Source: Ruminococcus sp. (GTDB lineage: Bacteria; Bacillota; Clostridia; Oscillospirales; Ruminococcaceae). Taken from it: DNA of 8,197 bases. The notes under the pieces are model-generated. The model was not told the origin of the DNA. It worked only from the letters and a program-made list of their open reading frames with translations, and searched no databases. Positions 1 to 6,137 of the stretch are shown here, piece by piece; position 1 is the first letter of the stretch; each line of letters opens with the position of its first letter. The stretch covers positions 1-8,197 of the forward strand of contig JAFYET010000028.1 of NCBI GenBank assembly GCA_017544125.1, given 5' to 3'. The position numbers and the translations under genes were made by a program.

Positions 1-1179
1 AGAGCCCTGGGGCGATACCGCACCTATTATGGTAACAGAGCCCTCATCGCCGCCGAGGGTGGAAACATAGCCTGCACGCTCGTAGAAGTCAGCTATCCTC
101 GAGGGCAGGTATGCCGGGAAGCCTTCCTCTGCTGGCATCTCCTCAAGACGACCCGATATCTCACGCAGAGCCTCAGCCCAGCGGGAGGTCGAGTCAGCCA
201 TTATAGCTATGTGGTAGCCCATGTCACGGTAATATTCGGCAATGGTTATGCCCGTGTAAATGCTCGCCTCTCTTGCCGCAACAGGCATATTCGAGGTGTT
301 GGCTATAAGCATTGTACGGTCGGTCAGCGGCTTGCCAGTTCTCGGGTCTATAAGCTCAGAGAACTCGGTAAGCACCTGTGTCATCTCATTGCCACGCTCG
401 CCGCAGCCTATGTATATGATTATGTCAGCATCGCACCACTTTGCAAGCTGGTGCTGGGTCATGGTCTTTCCCGTGCCGAAGCCGCCGGGTATAGCCGCCG
501 TGCCGCCCTTGGCAATAGGCGATATGGTATCAATTACTCTCTGACCCGTGATAAGGGGCTTTGATATAGGCAGCCTTTCCTTGCAGGGACGTGGCACTCT
601 TATAGGCCACTTCTGCATCATGGTGTAGGCAGTTTCCCTGCCCTGCGCATCACGGACCTTTATTATCTCATCGGTTATCTTGTGCATACCGTTCTCGGCA
701 GCCCAGATGACCTCGCCGCCCTTTGCAAGCGGGGGCAGCATACACTTATGTGTTACAACAGCCGACTCGGGGCAGGTGCAGTAGCACATACCCGCCTCTA
801 TCCTGTCGCCGGGCTTAACGGTCAAAGTTGTGTCATATTCCTTTTCGGTATCGAGCAGCTCGACATTTGCGCCGTCGGAAAGAAAAGCGCCGCTTATCTC
901 CTCAAGTCTGTTAAGGGGGCGCTCGATGCCGTCAAAAATATTAGTGATGATGCCCGGGGCAAGCGTAACCGACATAGGCGAGCCTGTACCCTCGACAGGT
1001 TCACCCGGGAGCAAGCCTGTTGTGCCCTCATACACCTGAATGGTCGTGAAATCGCTCGCCACGCCGATGACCTCGGCTATAAGGCGCTTGTTCCCGACAT
1101 AGACCATTTCCTGCATGGAAAAGCTCTTTGTGCCCTTTACCTTTACGACAGGGCCGTTTACAGAATATATAACGTCCAT
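1..1179 (-). CDS. ntpA: V-type ATP synthase/ATPase catalytic subunit A (partial, C-terminus off the left edge)
   Basis: Catalytic subunit of the V1 head; it alternates with B in the A3B3 hexamer and hydrolyses or makes ATP at the cytoplasmic face. I translated 393 residues from ATG 1179 to the window edge, about two thirds of the usual ~590. Visible in order: an N-terminal beta-barrel (about 1-70, with [17 protein letters not shown] at 46-62), the A-specific bulge domain (about 110-190), the Walker A loop GGFGTGKT (232-239, Lys238), the GCGERGNEM motif with the catalytic Glu (258-266), and the Walker B strand [11 protein letters not shown] (324-334). The usual loop is GPFGxGKT, so the Gly at 233 in place of Pro is a variant, but all catalytic residues seen are intact. 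The start is fixed by AGGAG 6 nt upstream (1186-1190). It follows ntpE after 34 nt. No terminator is visible before the edge, so B and D probably follow. Confidence 0.97.
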   Translation of the reverse strand, partial: MDVIYSVNGPVVKVKGTKSFSMQEMVYVGNKRLIAEVIGVASDFTTIQVYEGTTGLLPGEPVEGTGSPMSVTLAPGIITNIFDGIERPLNRLEEISGAFLSDGANVELLDTEKEYDTTLTVKPGDRIEAGMCYCTCPESAVVTHKCMLPPLAKGGEVIWAAENGMHKITDEIIKVRDAQGRETAYTMMQKWPIRVPRPCKERLPISKPLITGQRVIDTISPIAKGGTAAIPGGFGTGKTMTQHQLAKWCDADIIIYIGCGERGNEMTQVLTEFSELIDPRTGKPLTDRTMLIANTSNMPVAAREASIYTGITIAEYYRDMGYHIAIMADSTSRWAEALREISGRLEEMPAEEGFPAYLPSRIADFYERAGYVSTLGGDEGSVTIIGAVSPQGS

Positions 1180-1213
1180 ATTATACTCCTAAATGCGTAA
1201 TCAAGGTGTGCGC

Positions 1214-1801
1214 TCACACAGATACAGCGCCGTTGTTCCTGGCAAAGTCGGCACGCTGCTTATCAAGCGCTGATGCTACCGAGCAGTCTATGAGCAGACC
1301 TTCGCTCTCAAACCTTACCATAACTCCGCCGAGGGTGAGCGAGTCATCCTCTTTGCACTCATAGCCGAAGCGGCTCTTTACCTTGTCAAAAAGCGCCTTG
1401 TGCGCAGGCGAGAGAAGGCACACGCCATTCATGCCCGCATACTCAGCCTTTATCTTTTCAAGGCATGAGAAAACATACTCCTCATGCTCGGGCGAGGCAG
1501 CTTTCTTTGCAAGCTCTGCCCTTGCCTTTTCAAATATGCCCTCTATGAGCTTTTCACGGTAGAGCAGCACCTCACGCTTGGCGTTAAGCTCTGCACCTGC
1601 GCTCTCACGCTGTACTTTAAGGCTCACTTCACGCTCTATCTCGCTTTTGTGCCTTGCAAAGCTCACCGTTTCCTCGTCGGCTATCTTCTTTTTGTATTTT
1701 GCAGCCTCCTGCTCAGCGCTGCCGGTTATCTGTGCAGCCTTTTGCCTGCCTGCCCCCAGCACCGCCTCACGGAAGGATTCAAGTCTTTTATTCTCGGTCA
1801 T
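1214..1801 (-). CDS. ntpE: V-type ATP synthase/ATPase subunit E (peripheral stalk)
   Basis: Stator subunit, 195 residues, a normal length for the family. Residues 1 to about 100 are a long charged helix rich in Lys, Glu and Ala that should form a right-handed coiled coil with the small coiled-coil subunit encoded at 5698-6009. About 105-195 is the globular head that caps the A/B hexamer, ending in the family-like pattern LTLGGVMVRFESEGLLIDCS (155-174), which resembles the usual GGVVV..EDGKI.VDN. The ATG at 1801 has GGGAG 6 nt upstream (1808-1812). The gap to ntpF is 50 nt, long for this operon, because it holds a heptamer tandem repeat. Sequence identity in E subunits is generally low; the call leans on the C-terminal motif plus position in the operon, and together these are strong. 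Confidence 0.92.
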   Translation of the reverse strand: MTENKRLESFREAVLGAGRQKAAQITGSAEQEAAKYKKKIADEETVSFARHKSEIEREVSLKVQRESAGAELNAKREVLLYREKLIEGIFEKARAELAKKAASPEHEEYVFSCLEKIKAEYAGMNGVCLLSPAHKALFDKVKSRFGYECKEDDSLTLGGVMVRFESEGLLIDCSVASALDKQRADFARNNGAVSV

Positions 1802-1821
1802 AATTATCTCCCAAGGGTAAT

Positions 1822-1856
1822 CTCTTACCTCTTACTTCTTATATCTTACCTCTAAA
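1822..1856 (-). repeat. Heptamer tandem repeat, copy A (five 7-bp units, consensus GTAAGAR)
   Basis: Read on the minus strand this is five contiguous heptamers: TTTAGAG, GTAAGAT, ATAAGAA, GTAAGAG, GTAAGAG. It fills most of the 50-nt gap between ntpF and ntpE, and its first unit contains the TAG stop of ntpF (1852-1854). It matches copy C (8007-8041) at 32 of 35 positions with the same unit order, and copy B (5666-5693) over a 25-nt core at 23 of 25. The period and the matching layout argue for a dispersed repeat family rather than chance. Confidence 0.85.
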
Positions 1857-2154
1857 CGCCCACTGCTTCTCTGAGATAACGGCTTATAGCCGCAGTAACG
1901 TCTGTTTCTGCGTGCCTGTCGGGTATCTCGGTTATAAGGGGGGTAGCACGCTCGAGCTTGTATTTGCTGACAAGCTCACTGCAGCACTTTACCGCCTCGG
2001 GTGTCATGAGTATTATGCCTATGTCGCTTTTCTCCATGGCGCTGCTCAGAGCCTGAGCGGTCTCCTGCTCGCCGTGAACTACCACGCCGTCTATCCCCGC
2101 AAGGCGCATACCCATCTGGGTGTCAAGATTGTCACTTATAAGGTAGAGCTTCAT
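1852..2154 (-). CDS. ntpF: V-type ATP synthase/ATPase subunit F (central rotor)
   Basis: Small central-stalk protein that binds the D shaft and rotates with it, with a regulatory role in the enzyme. It is 100 residues, the usual length. The N-terminal Rossmann-like alpha/beta part shows ISDNLDTQMGMRLAGIDGVVV (6-26), matching the family pattern (D-x-D-T-x-x-G-x-R-L-A-G-V-x-G), then DIGIILMT (44-51) and PLITEIPD (72-79); the C-terminal helix is short. The symbol follows the KEGG convention; in Enterococcus hirae naming the same subunit is NtpG. The ribosome binding site is weak in position: GGGGG at 2166-2170 lies 11 nt from the ATG. It follows ntpK after 26 nt. The TAG stop lies inside heptamer repeat copy A. 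Confidence 0.93.
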   Translation of the reverse strand: MKLYLISDNLDTQMGMRLAGIDGVVVHGEQETAQALSSAMEKSDIGIILMTPEAVKCCSELVSKYKLERATPLITEIPDRHAETDVTAAISRYLREAVGV

Positions 2155-2180
2155 AATATCATCAGCCCCCGTGTTATGTG

Positions 2181-2633
2181 TTACGAAATGCCAATAGCCT
2201 TGCCCACGTTGGAAATGATAAGGATAGCGATGAGCAGACCGTAAAGAGCGATACCTTCACCAAGAACAACGAAGATAAGTGACTTAACGAATGCATCGGG
2301 GTTCTCGCTTGTAGCGCCGATAGCTGCGGAAGCGCCCGATGAAACTGCGATACCGGAGCCTACGCAGGCAAGACCAACTGCAAGAGCTGCACCAAGGTAG
2401 CCCATACCTGCACCTGTTGAGAGAGCTGCTGTAACGCTGCCTGCCTCGTCAGCTGCAAATACCAGCTTGCCTATCGGCACGAGTATGGAAAGACCCATAA
2501 CGCCGAAGAATGTGCAAAGGTTGCCGATGAATGCCTTCTTGGGGCTGCCGCCGTTTTTGATCCTCTTAGCCATGAGCATAAAAGGCACCATGAGCAGCAC
2601 AACTACGATAAGGGGTAAAATAAATATCAACAT
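2181..2633 (-). CDS. ntpK: V-type ATP synthase/ATPase subunit K (membrane rotor ring, proteolipid c)
   Basis: Forms the rotor ring in the membrane and carries the transported ion. 150 residues with four predicted membrane helices (about 3-21, 37-59, 75-98, 118-142). Only the second hairpin looks like a classic c hairpin: a Gly/Ala-rich helix and loop GSGIAVSSGASAAIG (92-106), the polar loop SENPDAF (109-115), then VVLGEGIALYG (122-132) with the ion-binding Glu126. The first hairpin has no such carboxylate, giving one Glu per four helices. I see no Gln in helix 3 and Gly follows the Glu, so the usual Na+ ligand pattern is missing; proton coupling is my inference. I chose ATG 2633 rather than a TTG at 2648: GGAGG (2642-2646) is 8 nt before 2633, and the TTG would sit on that ribosome binding site. 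Confidence 0.93.
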   Translation of the reverse strand: MLIFILPLIVVVLLMVPFMLMAKRIKNGGSPKKAFIGNLCTFFGVMGLSILVPIGKLVFAADEAGSVTAALSTGAGMGYLGAALAVGLACVGSGIAVSSGASAAIGATSENPDAFVKSLIFVVLGEGIALYGLLIAILIISNVGKAIGIS

Positions 2634-2641
2634 AACAAATT

Positions 2642-2646
2642 CCTCC
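2642..2646 (-). promoter_or_regulatory. Shine-Dalgarno GGAGG that decides the ntpK start
   Basis: GGAGG on the minus strand, 8 nt upstream of ATG 2633. A longer reading from TTG 2648 would translate this site as Glu-Glu, so it supports the shorter protein. It lies in the 18-nt gap after the ntpI TGA stop. Confidence 0.85.
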
Positions 2647-2651
2647 AAATA

Positions 2652-4595
2652 TCAAATATCGTCTTTTAAAAGCTCAGAAGTTATCGGAACATATTCCTTG
2701 CCGCCGCTTAAGTAGAAACGGGAGAATATCTCGTAGAACTCGAGCCTGATTATCTGAATGGCAACTATCATGCCCTCCATAGCCATAACGAAGAGGTTGC
2801 CTATAACGAACACTATCGGCTTGCCGACCTTGCTCATGCCCTCCATAAGGGTCATGACCACGAGCATCATGCCGGCATGGCTCATTACGAAGCCGCCCAC
2901 ACGCAGGAATGACATGGTGTTTGAGATGTATGAAAGCACGAACTCGAACATCTCAAAGAAGTTCTCAACAATAAAGCCGCCGACTGTCATCTTGTCATCA
3001 TGCTCTGAGAGCTTCCACTGCCTGTATTTTGCAAATATCGCAAAAGGCACACGGCAGAATATGCAAAGTGCGGGTATCACTATCAGGAATATCACAAACG
3101 CTGTGCTCATGACTTCCATATCGAGCATCATAGTCGATACCACCGCAAATACTATCGAGCCGTAGAAGATAAGCCCGCATATGCCGTTTGCGCCGAACAC
3201 CGCACTCTCGATGTCTTTTCTTTTGAACGATGTGAAGATGTTTATAAGCATCGAAACAACTATCAGGAATATACCGATGCCCACAGCCGTGAAGAGTATG
3301 AAGTTGGTACTCTCAAACGCCCTCAGCGGCAGGAAGTCAATGCCTGCATCTTCAAACACAGGGTCGAGCAGGTCTTCTATACCGAACACCGAACCGTAAA
3401 GTGTACCGAATATCATCGAGCAGATACCGCAGCGAAGCATTATGCCGCCCATATCCTTGCTTAGCTTCTTTGCAACAGGTATGGATAACAGCGCTATCAA
3501 AAAGCCCTGACCCAGATCACCGAACATTATACCAAACAGCAGCGAATATGTAAGCGCCACGAACGCCGTCGGGTCAAACCCGCCGTATGTCGGCAGACCG
3601 TACATACCCACAAGCATCTTGAACGGGCGTGTGAGCAAGCCGTTTTTGAGTATGGTCGGCGGCTTGCAGCCCGAGTCGCTGTCGGGCGGGAGGAATGTTA
3701 CTTCCATATCTCTGCCCCTGAAAGCATCCTCCAGCTTGTCCTTATCCTTTTTGGGTATAAAGCCCTTTATCAGGAACTTGTCCTTGAGCGTTCCCGCCTT
3801 GCGGCGCAGGGTGAATGCACCCTTTAAGTATCTCAGCTTTTCGCAGGCATCTGCCAGCTCTGCTCTGTATTTGTCAGAAAGCTCGCTTATCTGCTGCTCG
3901 GTGAGCATCAGGTCTTTTCTGCCCTGCTCTATCTCCTTTTGCAGCTCGGCGTGCGCCTGAGATGCGCTGCCCTTTACGAAGTCGGGTATCCTTGTGCGCT
4001 CAAAGAAAAGCGTCTTGAATATCTCGTCTATCTCTTCCTTTTCAGTCTTGGGACATACATACATTCCGTATGTGAATGTCAGGTCCTGGTCAAACTCAAA
4101 GAAGAAGAAGTTCCTCTCAAAGTATTCGAGCTTGCGCACGTTGTCACTTGGCAGCCGCCCGAAGCGGACGCTTATGTATTCGAGCTTAAACAGCCTCGAA
4201 AGATCCTCCTCCATGCCCTTTAAGTGGGCGGTCTGGACGCTTGCCTCGCTTCTCTGGGCTATGTGCTTATCAAGCTCATTCCTCTTAGTGTCGAGTTTGC
4301 TGTAGTGCTCGTATATCTTCTTGTACAGCTCCTCGAATTCCTCGGGCGTGGTAAGCGTGCATCGGCTCTTGTCGCCCTTTTCATGCTCACAGTCAAGCCC
4401 TATACACAGCCCCGAGAATTTTTTCAGTATCGGTGAATACGGGTTTTTCTCGTTTAAAGGCTTGTACCCCCCCGACGAGCGTGAGAAGCCCTCCTCCATA
4501 TGAAAGCTCCCGCTTTCGAGCAGCGCCGCTATCGCCTCATCAAGCTGCGGCAGCGTGCCGTTTATATTCACCAGCTCCATTTTTTCGGTAGCCAA
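2652..4595 (-). CDS. ntpI: V-type ATP synthase/ATPase subunit I (membrane stator, a-type)
   Basis: The static membrane subunit that forms the ion half-channels next to the K ring and anchors the peripheral stalks. 647 residues, typical for the family. About 1-325 is the cytoplasmic arm with two coiled-coil stretches (about 85-135 and 210-255). About 340-620 is a multi-helix membrane domain opening with the family motif YGLPTYGGFDPTAF (332-345) and FGIMFGDLGQG (354-364). The essential channel Arg is Arg565 in MSFLRVGGFVMSHAGM (561-576), and the last helix carries Q614, R617 and E619 before FYEIFSRFY. The start is TTG 4595, not the ATG at 4580: GAGGGG (4603-4608) is 7 nt before the TTG, and the resulting MATEKM..VNING N-terminus matches relatives. 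It is followed 18 nt later by ntpK, its ring partner. Confidence 0.96.
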   Translation of the reverse strand: MATEKMELVNINGTLPQLDEAIAALLESGSFHMEEGFSRSSGGYKPLNEKNPYSPILKKFSGLCIGLDCEHEKGDKSRCTLTTPEEFEELYKKIYEHYSKLDTKRNELDKHIAQRSEASVQTAHLKGMEEDLSRLFKLEYISVRFGRLPSDNVRKLEYFERNFFFFEFDQDLTFTYGMYVCPKTEKEEIDEIFKTLFFERTRIPDFVKGSASQAHAELQKEIEQGRKDLMLTEQQISELSDKYRAELADACEKLRYLKGAFTLRRKAGTLKDKFLIKGFIPKKDKDKLEDAFRGRDMEVTFLPPDSDSGCKPPTILKNGLLTRPFKMLVGMYGLPTYGGFDPTAFVALTYSLLFGIMFGDLGQGFLIALLSIPVAKKLSKDMGGIMLRCGICSMIFGTLYGSVFGIEDLLDPVFEDAGIDFLPLRAFESTNFILFTAVGIGIFLIVVSMLINIFTSFKRKDIESAVFGANGICGLIFYGSIVFAVVSTMMLDMEVMSTAFVIFLIVIPALCIFCRVPFAIFAKYRQWKLSEHDDKMTVGGFIVENFFEMFEFVLSYISNTMSFLRVGGFVMSHAGMMLVVMTLMEGMSKVGKPIVFVIGNLFVMAMEGMIVAIQIIRLEFYEIFSRFYLSGGKEYVPITSELLKDDI

Positions 4596-4602
4596 AAAAA
4601 CA

Positions 4603-4608
4603 CCCCTC
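4603..4608 (-). promoter_or_regulatory. Shine-Dalgarno GAGGGG supporting the TTG start of ntpI
   Basis: GAGGGG on the minus strand, 7 nt from TTG 4595 and 22 nt from the alternative ATG at 4580. The intervening bases include a run of seven T that ends in the TTG itself. No hairpin precedes the run, so it is not a terminator. Confidence 0.75.
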
Positions 4609-4631
4609 TTTCACAATGCAAAATACATTAT

Positions 4632-5648
4632 TTACACTGCCAGCTGTGCCTCTATCTCGGAGAGGTCGGCTTTGTAGCGTATGCCCTCTATGATGTGGGT
4701 CAGGTTGGCAGTTTCGATGTCGCATATCATCATAAATGCAAACAATGCCGCAGCCGCAGACGATGTCAGCTCTATCATGTGCCTTACCGCCTTTATCCTC
4801 GCCCGTGCGTTTCGTGACTCTATGGTCTGCTCGGGGTCGTTGTTGCGGTAGACGGATCTGTCCATTATCTGCTCCATATCCTCCGCCTCGTCGCAGGCGT
4901 AGACCTCACGCATCTTTGCAATGCCTATCCTCGAAAACGGCAGGCTGCGCTTTTCTATCTCGTCCTTGTCAAGTGCGAAGTATTTCTTCATTCGGTAGGC
5001 ATTGGTGTAGTTTATAAGGTCTGCATCTGTGCCTACGAGCCGCTCTATCTCCTTGTACTCGGTCTCTGTCAGCTCTTTTTTGGCAGCATCGAGCACGCTC
5101 TTGTAGTAATGCACCCTCAGCGCCCTCTCACCCCTTGCAAGCTCGGGCTCGCTGCCGTCTTTCGGCATTATGCGCTTTAAGGGCTTGTAATACTCAGTCT
5201 TTTTAAGATGAGTGAGTATCTCCTCAAAACTGTGGCAGGACGCAAGCCCCAAAAGGTCGAGCTTTGAATACTCTGTCATATACCCGGGAACGGATGCAAG
5301 ATATTCCTCGTTCATTCCCGCCTCATACATATGCAGAAAGTTTATAAGCTGGAAGGTCTCAGCCTTCTTTATGTAGAACCTGAAAAACTCATACCTGTCA
5401 AGCTGCTGGAATTTTATAAGCCGCCTGTATGTCAGAAACGTTTCTTTCTTTATAAGCTGCTCGAGATACCCTCTGTGTATCGTCGATGGCTCAACGTCTA
5501 TCAGCAGGTCGTGAAAGCGCTTTAGCCCTTTTAAGTAATCGCAAAGCTCTGCTATGCTCTGCCTGTTAGTCATCTCACGGTAATCGGCTTCGGTAAGCGC
5601 TGTGCCGAATACTGTTCTTATTTTAGCCACTGTTGCATCAAAGCCCAT
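4632..5648 (-). CDS. ntpC: V-type ATP synthase/ATPase subunit C (AC39/d-type rotor adaptor)
   Basis: Soluble funnel-shaped subunit (vATP-synt_AC39 family) that sits on the K ring and couples it to the D/F central stalk. 338 residues, the usual length, nearly all helical with no membrane segment. The opening ATVAKIRTVFGTALTEADY (5-23) is family-like (A..AKIRA...-LT..DY), followed by a helix-rich body with the three-fold repetition typical of the family; YLEQLIKKETFLTYRRLIKF (61-80) is a recognisable segment. The ATG at 5648 has only a distant purine stretch (GGGGG at 5661-5665, 12 nt away), so initiation may be weak or coupled. It lies between the small stalk subunit (49-nt gap that carries a heptamer repeat) and ntpI (36-nt gap). 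Confidence 0.93.
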   Translation of the reverse strand: MGFDATVAKIRTVFGTALTEADYREMTNRQSIAELCDYLKGLKRFHDLLIDVEPSTIHRGYLEQLIKKETFLTYRRLIKFQQLDRYEFFRFYIKKAETFQLINFLHMYEAGMNEEYLASVPGYMTEYSKLDLLGLASCHSFEEILTHLKKTEYYKPLKRIMPKDGSEPELARGERALRVHYYKSVLDAAKKELTETEYKEIERLVGTDADLINYTNAYRMKKYFALDKDEIEKRSLPFSRIGIAKMREVYACDEAEDMEQIMDRSVYRNNDPEQTIESRNARARIKAVRHMIELTSSAAAALFAFMMICDIETANLTHIIEGIRYKADLSEIEAQLAV

Positions 5649-5665
5649 ACAGCACAGTTACCCCC

Positions 5666-5693
5666 TTCAGATGTAAGATATAAGATGTAAGAG
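5666..5693 (+). repeat. Heptamer tandem repeat, copy B (four 7-bp units)
   Basis: On the plus strand, four contiguous heptamers: TTCAGAT, GTAAGAT, ATAAGAT, GTAAGAG. This is antisense to the surrounding ATPase operon, so its orientation is opposite to copy A in the same transcript and the same as copy C. The 25-nt core 5669-5693 matches the core of copy A at 23 of 25 positions. It fills most of the 49-nt gap between the small stalk gene and ntpC. Confidence 0.8.
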
Positions 5694-5697
5694 CGCC

Positions 5698-6009
5698 TTA
5701 CTTTACAGTGTATATGCTGCTTACTATGTTTTTGACCATTTCACTCTCGTGAGCAGTGAAATATTCATCTAAGGCAGCTTTCTTTTCACTTTTGTATGCC
5801 TCGCCCGAGGCTCTTGCCTCCTCGGTGGCATCGGTTATCTGCCTGTCGCTGCCTGCCTTAAGCTCTGAGAGCTTCTTTGAGTTATCCTCACGCACGGCAC
5901 TCACCTGCCCTGCTGCCTGCTCCTTAAGCTCGTCCGCCTGCTGCTGTGCCTGCTGAACCAGCTTTTTTGCCTCATCGTCTATTGCTATAAGCTCACTGAT
6001 AAGCTCCAT
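5698..6009 (-). CDS. Small coiled-coil V-type ATPase peripheral-stalk subunit (G/H-like)
   Basis: First gene of the ATPase operon. 103 residues, almost all one charged helix rich in Ala, Glu, Lys and Gln (about 8-85) ending in a hydrophobic tail (VKNIVSSIYTVK, 92-103). Length, composition and place match the small G/H subunit that pairs with E in the stator stalks (AhaH in archaea, called NtpF in Enterococcus). Sequence alone cannot separate it from other coiled coils, so the identification leans on the operon. I chose ATG 6009: GGGGG (6018-6022) is 8 nt upstream. Earlier in-frame ATGs at 6024 and 6042 are less likely; the GGGGG would overlap the first, and the second would lie only about 10 nt from the inferred transcription start, leaving no room for a ribosome binding site. 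Confidence 0.8.
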   Translation of the reverse strand: MELISELIAIDDEAKKLVQQAQQQADELKEQAAGQVSAVREDNSKKLSELKAGSDRQITDATEEARASGEAYKSEKKAALDEYFTAHESEMVKNIVSSIYTVK

Positions 6010-6017
6010 ACCTCGCA

Positions 6018-6022
6018 CCCCC
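6018..6022 (-). promoter_or_regulatory. Shine-Dalgarno-like GGGGG upstream of the first ATPase gene
   Basis: Purine run 8 nt upstream of ATG 6009, with a second purine patch (GCGAGG) closer to the start codon. It favours 6009 over the upstream ATGs at 6024 and 6042. Confidence 0.55.
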
Positions 6023-6030
6023 ATTTGTAA

Positions 6031-6044
6031 TGCATTGTGCATTG
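6031..6044 (+). repeat. Short tandem heptamer TGCATTG x2
   Basis: Two perfect contiguous copies of TGCATTG, within the inferred 5' untranslated leader of the ATPase mRNA. A related 9-mer, TGCATTGTG, occurs on the minus strand at 4612-4620 in the ntpC-ntpI gap. It has the same 7-bp period as the GTAAGAR repeats but a different sequence. Confidence 0.45.
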
Positions 6045-6057
6045 ATATTTAATCAAT
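6041..6057. promoter_or_regulatory. Inverted repeat at the ATPase transcription start (possible operator)
   Basis: ATTGAT (6041-6046), a 5-nt spacer, then ATCAAT (6052-6057): a perfect 6-bp dyad. It starts 2 nt downstream of the -10 box of the minus-strand promoter and covers the predicted +1 (about 6052), a typical repressor position. No regulator gene for it is visible here, and AT-rich dyads of this size also arise by chance. Confidence 0.35.
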
Positions 6058-6058
6058 A

Positions 6059-6088
6059 ATTATAAGAAGTATATCTCAAAAATGTTAA
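6059..6088 (-). promoter_or_regulatory. Sigma-A type promoter of the V-type ATPase operon
   Basis: On the minus strand, TTAACA (6083-6088) is separated by 18 bp from a perfect TATAAT (6059-6064). Transcription would start near 6052, leaving a leader of roughly 43 nt before ATG 6009. It is the only good promoter match I see upstream of the operon, and the close gene spacing downstream suggests one polycistronic mRNA. Confidence 0.75.
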
Positions 6089-6095
6089 TGACGTA

Positions 6096-6137
6096 TGAAC
6101 ATTGATAGTGCATTTTTGAAACATTGCAGAGTGCATA
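6096..6137. repeat. Tandem ~21-bp direct repeat upstream of the ATPase promoter
   Basis: Copy 1 TGAACATTGATAGTGCAT (6096-6113) and copy 2 TGAAACATTGCAGAGTGCAT (6117-6136) align with a few indels and substitutions, and begin 21 bp apart, about two helical turns. The proximal copy ends 7 bp upstream of the ATPase -35 box. Two same-face direct repeats next to a -35 are a common layout for an activator or cooperative regulator site. Confidence 0.5.

Noticed and set aside
211..564. Plus-strand open frames opposite the ATPase genes (for example 211-564, 682-1200, 1484-1855, 3939-4223)
   Set aside because: They are shadows of the highly conserved minus-strand ATPase genes, with no motifs of their own.
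1180..1186. TATAAT just upstream of the ntpA start as an internal promoter
   Set aside because: It lies between the Shine-Dalgarno site and the ATG; transcripts starting from it would lack the leader, and no matching -35 is evident.
1822..1856. Heptamer arrays as CRISPR repeats
   Set aside because: The units are contiguous 7-mers with no spacers, and no cas gene is near.
2634..2648. Five-residue N-terminal extension of subunit K from a TTG at 2648
   Set aside because: The extension is the GGAGG ribosome binding site for ATG 2633; the shorter form fits the family.
4594..4600. Run of seven T on the minus strand before ntpI as a terminator or slippage site
   Set aside because: No stem precedes it, and it abuts the start codon rather than lying within a frame.
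6010..6042. Eleven-residue extension of the small stalk protein from ATG 6042, or six-residue extension from 6024
   Set aside because: ATG 6042 is about 10 nt from the predicted transcription start with no ribosome binding site; the region carries tandem heptamers and does not look coding.
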